DNA of 55,120 bases from an uncultured Thermoguttaceae bacterium (GTDB taxonomy: Bacteria > Planctomycetota > Planctomycetia > Pirellulales > Thermoguttaceae). Where the stretch lies: NCBI GenBank assembly GCA_937951625.1, contig CALFBP010000036.1, forward strand, positions 1 through 55,120, given 5' to 3'. A program made the translations under genes and the position numbers. Positions 9,558 to 19,004 of this stretch are shown here, in pieces. The notes beneath the pieces are model-generated. The model had not been told where the DNA came from. It ran no database searches and saw only the letters and a list, made by a program, of their open reading frames with translations. The first letter of the stretch is position 1. Each line of letters begins with the position of its first letter.

Positions 9558-11294
9558 ATGAAACTGATCCTCTTGTTGCTTCGGGCCTCGTGGCGGATCG
9601 TCCTGCTGGCGAGTCTGGTGGGCGCGGTCAGCGGCGTGGCCAGCATGGCGCTGATGGCCTGGATGTTCAGGGCCTTGCAGCGACCGGGCGAGTCCTCGTC
9701 GCTTGGGGTGTGGCTGTTCGCGGCTTTGTGCGGGGTGGTCTTCCTGACACGGATCGCTTCCCAAGTGCTTTTGGCCCGGCTCACGCAAAACACCGTGTCG
9801 CGGCTGCGCATGGGTTTGTGCGAACGGATTCTGGCCAGCTCCCTACGGCATTTGGAAGAGATCGGCGTGCATCGCATGCTTAGCGCGCTGACGAACGACG
9901 TCGCGGCGGTGACGAACGTCATGAACGTGGTGCCCAGCCTGGTAGTCAGCTTCGTGGTCCTCGTGTGCGGCGCGGTTTACCTGGGCTACCTGTCGTTGGG
10001 ATTGTTGGGCGGGGCGGCGGTGTTTGCCCTCTTCGGCATCGTCGTCTACGTGTATTTTGCGAAATTTGCCCGAGGATACATGCGCCGTGGCTGGCAGGCC
10101 CAGGAGCAACTGTTCCAAGCAATTCGAGAATTGCTCGGCGGGGTGAAGGAGCTTAAGACGCACGGCGAGCGGCGGCGGGCCTTCCTCGATCGGGTCTTGA
10201 GGCCGGCTGAAGCGACGGTCCGTGAAAACAAGTTTCTGGGCGATTGCCTTCACAATGCGGCCATCGCCCTGAGCCGGCTGATGTTCTTCGTAGCTCTCGG
10301 GATGCTGGTGTTCGCTTGGCCACGGATTCAAACCGTGGATGGGCCCACCCTGACCCTCTACGCCATGGTGTTCATGTTCCTCATGTCCCCGCTCGACCAA
10401 ATCATGGGCGCGTTGCCATCCATGAAATGGGCCGCTCTGGCGGTAGGAAGGATCGAACAACTCGGACTCATGCTCCACCAGGTCGCGGCCGAGCAGACCG
10501 TCGCCCAGCCCCTGGCCCCTTGGCAGACCATCGAGTTGGTTGGGGTGACGCACGCCTATCGTCGGGAGGGCCGCGAGCATGGGTTCGTGCTCGGCCCGAT
10601 CCACGCAACCATCCGTCCTGGCGAAATCCTCTTCATCGTGGGCGGTAACGGCAGCGGCAAGACGACGTTGGTGAAATTATTGACCGGCCTTTACGTTCCC
10701 GAGCAAGGCGAAGTGCGGCTCGATGGCCAGCCTGTCACCGACGAGAATCGGGAGAGCTATCGACAACTGTTTTCCGTGGTGTTCGATGATGCCGCGGTGT
10801 TCGCCAGCCTTTGGGGATTGGAATCGGCGGACTTGGACCGTCGCGCGGGCGAATACTTGCGCGAATTGGAACTCGATCACATTGTGCGCGTCGATCACGG
10901 CAAATTCTCCACGACGAACCTCTCCCGGGGGCAGCATAAACGCCTGGCCCTCCTCACTGCCTATCTCGAAGACCGGCCGGTGTACGTGTTCGACGAATGG
11001 GCGGCAGATCAAGATCCATCTTTTCGCAAAGTGTTTTATCTGCGCATTTTGCCTGAGTTGAAGCGCCGAGGCAAAGCCGTCGTAGCCGTCACGCACGACG
11101 ACCGCTATTTCCATGTAGCCGATCGCATTGTAAAACTGGAAGAAGGAAAGGTTGTCGATTCGTTCGTCCCCGAGCGGCTTTCCGATGGGACGGTTGATCC
11201 GCGTTTGCGGGGCATCGTTGGCGCCGCGGCGGAGGTCCCGTTTCACCCTGCTGTTGCTCGCGAAGAGCCGATTTCCAGCGTCGAGAAGGCGTAG
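9558..11294 (+). CDS. Cyclic peptide / siderophore-type ABC exporter (SyrD/PvdE family)
   Basis: This is a fused half-transporter of 578 residues. It has an N-terminal six-helix membrane domain (about residues 1-310) and a C-terminal ATPase with Walker A GGNGSGKTTL, signature LSRGQHKRLAL and Walker B VYVFDEWAADQDP. The DEWAADQDP form is typical of the PvdE/SyrD cyclic-peptide transporter branch, which moves NRPS products or their precursors across the inner membrane. ATG 9558 is preferred to the overlapping TTG 9555. The gene lies 139 nt after the thioesterase-containing synthase on the same strand, which supports export of that synthase's product. A general lipid or peptide exporter role cannot be excluded. 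Confidence 0.88.
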   Translation: MKLILLLLRASWRIVLLASLVGAVSGVASMALMAWMFRALQRPGESSSLGVWLFAALCGVVFLTRIASQVLLARLTQNTVSRLRMGLCERILASSLRHLEEIGVHRMLSALTNDVAAVTNVMNVVPSLVVSFVVLVCGAVYLGYLSLGLLGGAAVFALFGIVVYVYFAKFARGYMRRGWQAQEQLFQAIRELLGGVKELKTHGERRRAFLDRVLRPAEATVRENKFLGDCLHNAAIALSRLMFFVALGMLVFAWPRIQTVDGPTLTLYAMVFMFLMSPLDQIMGALPSMKWAALAVGRIEQLGLMLHQVAAEQTVAQPLAPWQTIELVGVTHAYRREGREHGFVLGPIHATIRPGEILFIVGGNGSGKTTLVKLLTGLYVPEQGEVRLDGQPVTDENRESYRQLFSVVFDDAAVFASLWGLESADLDRRAGEYLRELELDHIVRVDHGKFSTTNLSRGQHKRLALLTAYLEDRPVYVFDEWAADQDPSFRKVFYLRILPELKRRGKAVVAVTHDDRYFHVADRIVKLEEGKVVDSFVPERLSDGTVDPRLRGIVGAAAEVPFHPAVAREEPISSVEKA

Positions 11295-11386
11295 GGGAAA
11301 AACAGGAACGTTGGGCGGTCGGCGCCAGAGGCGACTCGGGTGGGACGGGGCTGTGGGGAAAGCAGCGGCCCGCGGAGCGGAGAACC

Positions 11387-12661
11387 ATGAAGAAGTCGCT
11401 GTTCTTTTTGGTGGTCGCCCTGCTGGGGATCTGGCTTGGCGTGCATTGGTGGCACACAGCTTCGGCGGACCGGCCCGAGTTTCGCACCACCCCCGTCGCA
11501 CGCGGCGATCTCGTCATTGCCGTGAGCGCGACGGGAACGGTCGAGCCGGTAGAGACGATCGACGTCGGGGCCCGCATCCCGGGCATGATCAAGAATTTCG
11601 GCCCCGATCCGAACCAGCCGGGAAAGACGATCGGACACAACTCGCGGGTCAAAAAAGGGGACATCCTCGCCCAACTCGACGACGCCCCGCACCAGGCGGA
11701 CCTCAAGAAGGCCATCGCCAACCTCAAGCTCGCCGAGGGCGAACTCGCCCGCGCCGAGGCCCGCTTGAAGCAGGCGGAGCGGGCCTATCGCCGAGCTAAA
11801 GTGCTGATCGGCACGAACTCCGACGCGGACTACGAAAACGCCGAGGCCACGTATGAAATCACCAAAGCGGAAGCTATGACGGCAGCCGCCAAACTGGAAC
11901 TAGCCAAGGCCGCCAAGGAGGAAGCGGAGATCCAACTGGGCTACACCGTGATTCGCTCGCCGGTCGACGGTATTGTGATCGACCGCCGCGTGGAGGTCGG
12001 CCGGACCGTGGTGGTCGGCCTGAACGCCCCCAGCCTTTTCCTCCTGGCCACGGACTTAAGCCACATGCAAGTTCGGGCAGCAGTCAATGAAGCGGACATT
12101 GGCGACATTCGGGTAGGCCAGCCGGTGACCTTCAAGGTCGACGCCTGTCGGGATCAAACGTTCTACGGCACCGTCTCCCAAATCCGTTTGAACGCGAGCA
12201 TGGTCCAGAATGTGGTGATGTTCGACGTGGTGGTCGACGTGGACAACACCCATCAGAAGCTCCTGCCCTATGTGACCGCCAAGCTGCAATTCGAGGTCGC
12301 CCGACGCTCCGACGTCGTGTTGGTTCCGAACCAAGCCTTGCGTTGGCAGCCCACGCTGGCCCAGGTCTCGCCCGCGGTGAGGCGCGAGCTGCCCCCCTCG
12401 GCCCTGCGCGATGCCCTGGATGCCTCGGGCGAGGCGGAGGCGAAGAAGGTGGAATTCGATACGCCCACAGTTTGGGTTGTCGCCCCCGACGGCTTCGTCC
12501 GGCCGATCCACGTCCAAACAGGGTTGTCCGACGGGATCAACACCGAGATCACCGGCGGAGACCTCCAGGTCGGCACCCCCATCGTGCTCAACGCCGTGCG
12601 CGAGGCCCAACCAGATTTCGTCAAAAGCTTCATTTCCCAAGTGATCAACGCGAAGAAATGA
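11387..12661 (+). CDS. MacA/HlyD-type periplasmic adaptor subunit
   Basis: A 424-residue membrane-fusion protein. A single N-terminal membrane anchor (about residues 3-22) is followed by a split lipoyl/barrel-sandwich region. The first half is near the GTVEPVETIDVGARIPG segment, and the second is near the GYTVIRSPVDGIV segment, where it closes. A coiled-coil hairpin rich in Ala, Glu and Lys (about residues 95-185) separates them. A beta-barrel (VRAAVNEADIGDIRVGQPV) and a C-terminal membrane-proximal domain follow. It would link the MacB-like ABC protein encoded 86 nt downstream to an outer-membrane channel; no TolC-type gene is in the window. The two genes are co-directional with the biosynthetic genes, so a tripartite route for the cluster product or for self-protection is the simplest reading. 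Confidence 0.88.
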   Translation: MKKSLFFLVVALLGIWLGVHWWHTASADRPEFRTTPVARGDLVIAVSATGTVEPVETIDVGARIPGMIKNFGPDPNQPGKTIGHNSRVKKGDILAQLDDAPHQADLKKAIANLKLAEGELARAEARLKQAERAYRRAKVLIGTNSDADYENAEATYEITKAEAMTAAAKLELAKAAKEEAEIQLGYTVIRSPVDGIVIDRRVEVGRTVVVGLNAPSLFLLATDLSHMQVRAAVNEADIGDIRVGQPVTFKVDACRDQTFYGTVSQIRLNASMVQNVVMFDVVVDVDNTHQKLLPYVTAKLQFEVARRSDVVLVPNQALRWQPTLAQVSPAVRRELPPSALRDALDASGEAEAKKVEFDTPTVWVVAPDGFVRPIHVQTGLSDGINTEITGGDLQVGTPIVLNAVREAQPDFVKSFISQVINAKK

Positions 12662-12747
12662 GCCGCAAGGCCGAGCGGGCGGTCCCCCTGTTCTGGCTGC
12701 CGTGGTAGCTGTAGCCCCTGCTCCCCTGGAAACCCTGATTCGCTTCC

Positions 12748-14868
12748 ATGCCCCTGATCGTCCTGGAGCACCTCAGTAAGACCTACCGCGTGGGTGACAT
12801 CGACCTCGTGGTTCTGAAGGATATTTCCTTGACCATCGAGCGGGGAGAATTCGTGGCATTGATGGGGGCCTCCGGTTCGGGAAAGACCACGCTGATGAAC
12901 CTGCTGGGGGGCCTGGACCAGGCGACCTCGGGATCGTACTTGTTCGACGGCGTGGAAATCACCCGCCTCTCGCCCGAGCAGTTGGCCGTGTTGCGGGGCA
13001 GTCGGATCGGGTTTGTTTTCCAGAATTTCAATCTGCTTCCCCGGGTCAGCGCGCTGGACAATGTGCTGATGCCCACCGCGTATTCCGCGCACAACGGCAG
13101 GCCACGCCAAGTATATCAACGGAGCCGCGAGCTGTTGACCACGGTCGGTCTGGAGGCCCGTCTCGACCATCCCCCCAGCAAGCTTTCTGGCGGCGAACAA
13201 CAGCGGGTGGCGATTGCCCGGGCCTTGATCAATCAGCCCACGCTGCTGTTGGCCGATGAACCGACAGGCAATCTGGATTCGCGGACGGGCAAGGAAATCC
13301 TCCAACTTTTCCGGCGGCTGAACGTGGAAAAGGGAATCACCTTGCTGCTGGTGACGCACGATCCCGAGGTCGCTCGCGCCGCGGACCGCATCGTGCGGAT
13401 TGCCGATGGGCAGATCGTGGAAGACATGCGTTTGGACGAAAAAGCCACCACGGTCACCACCCCCTCAACGCCACCCGACCCGCAGGACGGCAGCTCCCCA
13501 AAAACCAAACCGGCCTCGCCCTCTTTGCCCTCGCGTCGGGCGAGGAACACCTTTCGTGTGGCGGCAGGGGCCGTCCAGATTGCCTTGCAAGCCTTGCAGC
13601 GGAACGTGATGCGCACGGTGCTCACCATGTTGGGGGTGATTATCGGCGTGGCCGCGGTGATCGCCATGATGGAGATCAGCCAAGGGGCCTCCAAGGCCAT
13701 TCAATATACGGTGATCAACCTGGGGGCCAACACGCTGGCCGTGCAGGCGGGTGCCCCCCGGAGCGGCGCGCCCCGTTTCGGCGAACGACTCGACACGCTC
13801 ACGCCCGAGGACGTGGAGGCGATCCAGCGGGAGTGCCCGGCCGTGGTCTGCGCAGCCCCCATCGTCACCGCGCGGGCGCCGGTGGTGTTTGGGAATCGCA
13901 GTTGGGTGCCGGGGTATCTTGCGGGAACCACCGAGGCGTTTCTCGTCGCGCGGAATTGGACGGACCTGGAATTGGGCCGCATGTTCAACGAGCGCGAAGT
14001 CGCCGGCGCGGCCAAGGTGTGCGTGATCGGGCAAACCCTGGTCCGCGAATTGTTCCAAGGACGGAACCCCGTCGGCCAGGACATCCGCATCCGCAACGTG
14101 CCCTTCACGGTCATCGGCGTGCTCAGTCCCAAGGGTGCGAATCTGCTGGGGGTGGATCAAGACGATTGCCTTCTGGCCCCGTGGACAACGGTCAAATATC
14201 GACTCAGCGGGGGCGGTTCAGGCTCGGCGGTGCCCCGCGACCTGGCTCGCTCCCTGCCCGGCCGTCCGCAGGCCGAACGCCTTCCCGGCCGACCGCAGGC
14301 GATCCGTAGCGAAACGATCGGGCAGATTTTGGTGAAGGCCAAGTCGCCGCAAGCCGTTCCCGTGGCTGTGGACCAAATCACCCGACTGCTCCGCGATCGG
14401 CACCGTCTCGAAGAAGGAGAAACCGACTTTCGCATCTACGACATGGCCGAGGTGACGAACGTCTTCAAGAGGACGGTCCAAATGCTCTCCGGCCTGGCCA
14501 TGGCCATCGCGGCCGTGTCGCTGACTGTCGGCGGGGTGGGGATCATGAACATTATGCTCGTATCGGTCACCGAAAGGACCCGCGAAATCGGGCTCCGCAT
14601 GGCGGTGGGCGCCGACGCCCGCGACATCCTCCGCCAATTCCTCGTCGAGGCCGTGGTGCTCTGCCTGGTGGGCGGTTTGATCGGGATTTTCGCCGGTCGG
14701 GCTGGTTCGTTCCTCGTGGGGGCGGTGATGGGCTGGCCCACCGCGACCTCGACCAGCGCGGCAATCGTCGCCGTGGCGGTCTCGCTTACCGTGGGCATCA
14801 TCTTCGGCTACTATCCGGCATGGAAGGCCTCCCGGCTAAACCCCATCGACGCGCTCCGCTATGAATGA
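12748..14868 (+). CDS. MacB-like ABC transporter, fused ATPase and permease
   Basis: A 706-residue protein with an N-terminal ABC ATPase (Walker A GASGSGKTTL, signature LSGGEQQRVAIARAL, Walker B LLLADEPTGNLDSRTG). A Pro/Ser/Lys-rich linker (about residues 230-270) leads to the first membrane helix (TMLGVIIGVAAVIAMM), a large periplasmic MacB_PCD domain, and three C-terminal FtsX-type helices. The architecture matches MacB, which drives mechanotransmission of substrates from the periplasm through MacA. It is longer than the usual roughly 650 residues; part of the excess is the linker and a small duplicated segment (nt 14254-14300). It forms an obvious pair with the adaptor gene upstream. The substrate is inferred from the neighbourhood only. 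Confidence 0.92.
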   Translation: MPLIVLEHLSKTYRVGDIDLVVLKDISLTIERGEFVALMGASGSGKTTLMNLLGGLDQATSGSYLFDGVEITRLSPEQLAVLRGSRIGFVFQNFNLLPRVSALDNVLMPTAYSAHNGRPRQVYQRSRELLTTVGLEARLDHPPSKLSGGEQQRVAIARALINQPTLLLADEPTGNLDSRTGKEILQLFRRLNVEKGITLLLVTHDPEVARAADRIVRIADGQIVEDMRLDEKATTVTTPSTPPDPQDGSSPKTKPASPSLPSRRARNTFRVAAGAVQIALQALQRNVMRTVLTMLGVIIGVAAVIAMMEISQGASKAIQYTVINLGANTLAVQAGAPRSGAPRFGERLDTLTPEDVEAIQRECPAVVCAAPIVTARAPVVFGNRSWVPGYLAGTTEAFLVARNWTDLELGRMFNEREVAGAAKVCVIGQTLVRELFQGRNPVGQDIRIRNVPFTVIGVLSPKGANLLGVDQDDCLLAPWTTVKYRLSGGGSGSAVPRDLARSLPGRPQAERLPGRPQAIRSETIGQILVKAKSPQAVPVAVDQITRLLRDRHRLEEGETDFRIYDMAEVTNVFKRTVQMLSGLAMAIAAVSLTVGGVGIMNIMLVSVTERTREIGLRMAVGADARDILRQFLVEAVVLCLVGGLIGIFAGRAGSFLVGAVMGWPTATSTSAAIVAVAVSLTVGIIFGYYPAWKASRLNPIDALRYE
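14254..14300 (+). repeat. 20-nt direct duplication inside the macB-like gene
   Basis: Two 20-nt copies, 14254-14273 and 14281-14300, differ at two positions and are 7 nt apart. They encode LPGRPQA-ER-LPGRPQA in the periplasmic domain. The spacing keeps the frame, so the duplication adds residues without breaking the protein. MacB proteins do not usually have this Pro/Arg-rich loop. Confidence 0.8.
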
Positions 14869-14918
14869 CGACCAGGAAGCGTTGAGAAAGCTGGCCCGAT
14901 CGTCCCAAGGTTGACGCC

Positions 14919-16253
14919 ATGGCGCATTATGCTTTGCTTTGCCCTGACGAGGCAGGACATCTCTTGTCCAATGGCCAAGTGGCGCGGGAGCTGGTCCGCC
15001 GCGGACACGAGGTGACGGTCATCGGTCGGGCCAAGTCCGCCCCCGTGGTCCAACGCCTAGATCTGCCGCTTCATGCCCTGAATATTCGTGGGATTCGCTA
15101 TCCGTTTCATCCGCTGTGGTGGGCGTTGTTCACGGCGGCGGGAGCGCCTTCGTTGGCGGTGATCCGGGACTTGTTTCGCTTCTACGCCGAAGAGTATCTC
15201 CGACTCCTGCCGCAAGCCCTAGCAGAGTTGAAGGTCGATGGCGTGCTGGCCGACCATACGGTCTCAGCCGCGGGCACCGCCGCGGAGCGAGCAGGCTTGC
15301 CCTTTGTGACGATCTGCTCGGCCCTGCTTTGGCACGAAGAGCCCTGCGTCCCGCCCCCCTTCACCCTTTGGCCCTATCGGCAAACCGCCCCAGCACGGCT
15401 CCGCAACCGCTTGGGCTACGCCGGATTCCATTGGTATTTCGGGCCCGTGTTCCGAAAGATCAATCGCTGGCGCCGGGCCTGGAATCTGCCGCCTTTGCGG
15501 CATTTCGACGAGGCCTATTCACCGCTGGCCCAGATTTCCCAATTGTGTTCCGATTTCGATTTTCCCCGCAGCAATCTGCCCGACGTTTTCCATTACATCG
15601 GCTCGCTGACCACGGCCCGCGCGGACCCAGCAGACCCCGCGTTTCCTTGGGAGCAACTGGACGGTCGGCCGTTGATCTTCGCCTCGCTGGGCACGGTCGC
15701 CTTTCCTGCCAACGCCCGCGTTTACCGCATCATCGCCGAGGCCTGCGCGGGCCTCGATGCCCAGTTGGTGCTCGCCTTGGGCCGATGGAACGAGCAGCAG
15801 ACGCGATTCAAGCAGCAGCTTGGCCAATTGCCGGGCAACCCTCTGGTCGTCGAATTCGCGCCGCAATTGGCCGTGTTGGATCGGGCGGCCTTGCTGATTA
15901 CCCATGGGGGAGTGAATACCGTGCTCGAGGCCATTTGTCGCGGCGTGCCGATGGTGGTCCTCCCCCGTAACGGCGACCATTTCGGTATGGCGGCCCGCGT
16001 CCGCCACCACGGCCTTGGCCTATGCGCCTCCTTTGGCCGGACACGGGCTGACGCCTTACGATGCATGGTCCAGCAAATCTTGGCCGACGACGGCTACCAA
16101 GCGCGATCGCGAGAAATGGGAAAGTTGTTGCGGGATGCTGGAGGGGCTGCGCGGGCCGCGGAGATCGCCGAGGAAGCCCTAACCACCAAAAGGCCAGTCT
16201 TGGACAAAACCCGAAACCGAACCCGCACCTCCGCCGCGCACGCGGGGTCGTGA
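14919..16253 (+). CDS. GT1-family glycosyltransferase (UGT/MGT-like)
   Basis: A 444-residue GT-B fold enzyme. The N-terminal half opens with MAHYALLCPDEAGHLLSNGQ and contains the acceptor-side EEYLRLLPQALAELKVDGVLADH. The C-terminal half has the nucleotide-sugar binding motif: FASLGTVAF, then FAPQLAVLDRAALLITHGG and NTVLEAICRGVPMVVLP. Members of this branch (including zeaxanthin glucosyltransferase and macrolide glycosyltransferases) move a sugar from UDP- or dNDP-sugar onto lipophilic acceptors. AAGG at 14907 precedes the ATG. It is the last + strand gene of the cluster, 50 nt after the macB-like gene, so tailoring of the PKS-NRPS product is likely, but a carotenoid acceptor is possible. Confidence 0.85.
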   Translation: MAHYALLCPDEAGHLLSNGQVARELVRRGHEVTVIGRAKSAPVVQRLDLPLHALNIRGIRYPFHPLWWALFTAAGAPSLAVIRDLFRFYAEEYLRLLPQALAELKVDGVLADHTVSAAGTAAERAGLPFVTICSALLWHEEPCVPPPFTLWPYRQTAPARLRNRLGYAGFHWYFGPVFRKINRWRRAWNLPPLRHFDEAYSPLAQISQLCSDFDFPRSNLPDVFHYIGSLTTARADPADPAFPWEQLDGRPLIFASLGTVAFPANARVYRIIAEACAGLDAQLVLALGRWNEQQTRFKQQLGQLPGNPLVVEFAPQLAVLDRAALLITHGGVNTVLEAICRGVPMVVLPRNGDHFGMAARVRHHGLGLCASFGRTRADALRCMVQQILADDGYQARSREMGKLLRDAGGAARAAEIAEEALTTKRPVLDKTRNRTRTSAAHAGS

Positions 16254-16362
16254 CCTGGTTTTACGCCATTTTGCTCGGTTTTTTCTGCTGCTTCAAGGCC
16301 GCGAGGTTTGCGGAAGGCAGCCGGGTCGCAAGGCGGAGACACCCGACCCCGCACCGAACGAT

Positions 16363-17487
16363 TCACTCGGCCTCGGCTGTGCTGAAACTCGCGATCTTGG
16401 CCCGATAGAAGGCCTCGAATCGCCCCGCGGCGATCGCCGCCCGCGCTTCGGCCATGAGTCGCTGGTAATACGTAATGTTGTGAATGGAAAGCAGAATCGG
16501 GCCGAGCATCTCGCCAGCCATGAACAGGTGGCGGAGATATCCGCGGCTCCGCTGGCAAGCCACGCACGGGCATCCCGGCTCCAACGGCGCGTCGTCGCGC
16601 TGGTATTGGAGATTGCGGATCTTGATATTTCCTTGGTCGGTGAAGGCCATGGCGTTGCGTCCGTTTCGCGTGGGCACCACGCAATCGAACAAATCCACTC
16701 CGCGGCGAATGGCTTCCAGCAAGTCCCGGGGCATCCCCACGCCCATGAGATAGCGTGGTCGATCCGCTGGCATGACCGGGACGGTGACGTCGAGCGTGCG
16801 ATACATGTCCTCGGGCGGCTCGCCCACGCTCAGGCCGCCAATGGCGAAGCCGTCGAAATCGTCCTTGGCCAACTGCTGGGCGCAGCGGACGCGCAAGTCG
16901 GGATCCAAGCCACCCTGGACGATGGCGAACAGGGCCTGGCCGCGACGCCTCGCGGCGCGGAGCGAACGTCGGGCCCAACGGATCGTCCGCTCCGTGGCGT
17001 CCTGCACCGCTTCGCTCGTGTTTGGCAGGGGTACGACGTGATCGAGGACCATGGCCACGTCGCTGCCCAGGTCTTCCTGAATCGCGACCGCCTGTTCCGG
17101 CGAAAGCGTGAATTCACGCCCGTCGATGTGCGAGCGAAACACGGCCCCCTCTTCAGTGACTTGGGTGCGCTGAGCAAGGCTATAGAGTTGAAAGCCGCCG
17201 CTATCGGTAAGGATCGGCCCATCCCAGCCCGTAAAACGGTGCAATCCGCCCAGGTCGCGAACCACGTCCGCCCCGGGCCGCAAGGCGAGATGATAGGTAT
17301 TCGCCAGGATCATCCGCGTGCCGGTCGCGCGGAGTTGGTTGACTTCCAATCCCTTGACCGTGCCCTGCGTGCCAACAGGCATGAAGGCGGGCAAATCGAC
17401 GGGCCCATGAGGCGTGTTCAATACACTTCGGCGTGCCCCGCTGCACGGATCGATGCTTTGCACATGAAACGAGAAGCCTGGAACCAT
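16363..17487 (-). CDS. tgt: Queuine/preQ1 tRNA-guanine transglycosylase
   Basis: A 374-residue TIM-barrel enzyme that swaps G34 in the anticodon of GUN tRNAs for preQ1. The general catalytic Asp lies in ILTDSGGFQ, the covalent nucleophile Asp in [11 protein letters not shown], and the preQ1-binding QGG segment in [10 protein letters not shown]. The zinc site CxCxxC followed by a His (CPCVACQ ... LLSIHN) is complete near the C-terminus. Length and motif order match bacterial Tgt. The gene is convergent with the glycosyltransferase, which marks the right edge of the biosynthetic cluster. No other queuosine genes are nearby. Confidence 0.96.
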   Translation of the reverse strand: MVPGFSFHVQSIDPCSGARRSVLNTPHGPVDLPAFMPVGTQGTVKGLEVNQLRATGTRMILANTYHLALRPGADVVRDLGGLHRFTGWDGPILTDSGGFQLYSLAQRTQVTEEGAVFRSHIDGREFTLSPEQAVAIQEDLGSDVAMVLDHVVPLPNTSEAVQDATERTIRWARRSLRAARRRGQALFAIVQGGLDPDLRVRCAQQLAKDDFDGFAIGGLSVGEPPEDMYRTLDVTVPVMPADRPRYLMGVGMPRDLLEAIRRGVDLFDCVVPTRNGRNAMAFTDQGNIKIRNLQYQRDDAPLEPGCPCVACQRSRGYLRHLFMAGEMLGPILLSIHNITYYQRLMAEARAAIAAGRFEAFYRAKIASFSTAEAE

Positions 17488-17588
17488 CGGCTATCCCTGC
17501 GCTCAGAGCAACCGCGTCGCGGCGTTACCCGGCTTCAAACCCGATGCCGCGCATCCATAGCCCTATCAAAGGGCTGTGATTGAACGCG

Positions 17589-19004
17589 CTACTCGATGAC
17601 CTCGACGCGACTCAAGCGGTACCAACCGTCCTCGCCCCGGCCGCGGATGCCGAGACGCACGACCGGGTTCGTCGAGTCGTCCACCACCGCTAAGGAGAGG
17701 GTGTAAACTCCCTTGGGAACCTCCTTCAAAGTGACCCGATCGCTCACGCGATGCACGTCGCCTTCCGGCAAGTCCGGCGGGGCTTTGAAAAACTCAGGGG
17801 TGAACAGGGGGACGGAACCGGGCAACCAGCGGTTCACGGTCAGCTTGCTGACCAACACTTTCGCGTAGCCCGACTCATTGGAAAGCCGATAGGCCAGCCG
17901 ATAGGGCCGGTAGCAGGGGGCCGAACCCGTGTTCTGCCATTGCATGGAAAGTTCGAGTGTCTGCCGGGCCTGGGCCGGATGCTTCAACTCCTTCAAAACC
18001 AGCCGATAACCAAGTCGGCGGAGGAAGCGTTCGAGTTCGGGCCGAACCTCGTCGCCCTCGGGCAGAGGGGCCGACTTGTTGTTGATGACCGACGCATGGC
18101 AAGCCAGCGCGTAGTTGAAGATGTATCGCAGCGACCAGCCTTCGCTCACCCATTTCCGCATGTCCCAGCATGTCTCCCAGGCGATGGGAGCGGACTTCCA
18201 GACGTCGTGAATGCCGGCCTCGGCGATCCAACCGGGATAGCCTTGCTTCATGTGGCACCAAGTGCGTGAGAACCCACCCATATCGCCCAGGCAATCGGCC
18301 CGCCAACCTGCGCCCCGCTCACAGGCGTAACGCAGGAACTCGCCTCCGCCGATGAGCATCAACAGCGGCGTCCGACGGAAGGCCTTCAGGTAGGCATCGA
18401 CCACCTTTTTCCGGTTCTCCGCCGTCGGCAATTTGTTCGTCTTCGCCCCCGACAAGTGCCATTCGCCCCACCAACCGATGGAGCCAAGGTCGACGTGGTC
18501 GATGTCGGGATGGCCGTCGTACTTCGCCCCCAGTCTGCGGATGAAGTCCAGGTGTCGCTTCAACACGACCGGGTCATCGAAGTCGGGAATAGGGAAAGTG
18601 GACGAACCGTAAGTGGCCATGATTTCCTTGCCACCCAACTCGACGAGCCATTTGGGATGGTAGGGGGCATTCCGATTCGTCGAACAACACATCACCCGAA
18701 AGGCGAGCTTCTGCCCAGACTCCCGAGTTTCCTTCAGCACCTTGTCGAGAAACGCCGTGTTCAAGTTTCCAGGAGTTGGCTCCAACTCTTTCCACCCCCA
18801 GCGGGCGTAATGCACCGTGGAAGGAATCCACGAGGGCAAATTCTTGTCCTGTTTCGCCGTGCGATGAAACGTCTGCCAGCCCATGCCGGGATTGGCCAGA
18901 ATCTCATCGGTCATGTCGGGAACGACGACAACCTCTTGGGCAAAAACCGAGGTCGCCGTCAAGATGAAGATCCATATCCAAGGTTTTCCGAGGCGTGCGT
19001 TCAT
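17589..19004 (-). CDS. Secreted DUF4832 (glycosidase-like TIM barrel) protein
   Basis: A 471-residue protein with an N-terminal signal peptide (MNARLGKPWIWIFILTATSVFA, cut after FAQ). The sequence after it (NPGMGWQTFHR, then VHYARWGWKELEP and KLAFRVMCCST) is typical of DUF4832 proteins, which resemble clan GH-A beta-galactosidase barrels. The acidic candidate GSIGWWGEWHLSG sits where such enzymes carry the acid/base Glu. A C-terminal beta-sandwich (residues about 340-470) resembles the DUF4832 tail. AAAGGA lies about 7 nt before the ATG. It is probably an exported carbohydrate-active enzyme; no substrate can be read from the sequence. A short hairpin (17559-17575) lies just after the stop. 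Confidence 0.8.
   Translation of the reverse strand: MNARLGKPWIWIFILTATSVFAQEVVVVPDMTDEILANPGMGWQTFHRTAKQDKNLPSWIPSTVHYARWGWKELEPTPGNLNTAFLDKVLKETRESGQKLAFRVMCCSTNRNAPYHPKWLVELGGKEIMATYGSSTFPIPDFDDPVVLKRHLDFIRRLGAKYDGHPDIDHVDLGSIGWWGEWHLSGAKTNKLPTAENRKKVVDAYLKAFRRTPLLMLIGGGEFLRYACERGAGWRADCLGDMGGFSRTWCHMKQGYPGWIAEAGIHDVWKSAPIAWETCWDMRKWVSEGWSLRYIFNYALACHASVINNKSAPLPEGDEVRPELERFLRRLGYRLVLKELKHPAQARQTLELSMQWQNTGSAPCYRPYRLAYRLSNESGYAKVLVSKLTVNRWLPGSVPLFTPEFFKAPPDLPEGDVHRVSDRVTLKEVPKGVYTLSLAVVDDSTNPVVRLGIRGRGEDGWYRLSRVEVIE

Noticed and set aside
8481-9788. 435-codon open frame on the - strand
   Set aside because: Antisense to the PCP-TE end of the synthase and the exporter start; Arg/Pro-rich shadow without domain motifs.
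17559-17575. Hairpin AGCCCT/AGGGCT after the DUF4832 gene as terminator
   Set aside because: Only 6 bp with no T run on the - strand; not enough for a separate call.
16480-17583. 367-codon + strand frame over tgt
   Set aside because: The complementary strand encodes a full Tgt with catalytic and zinc motifs.
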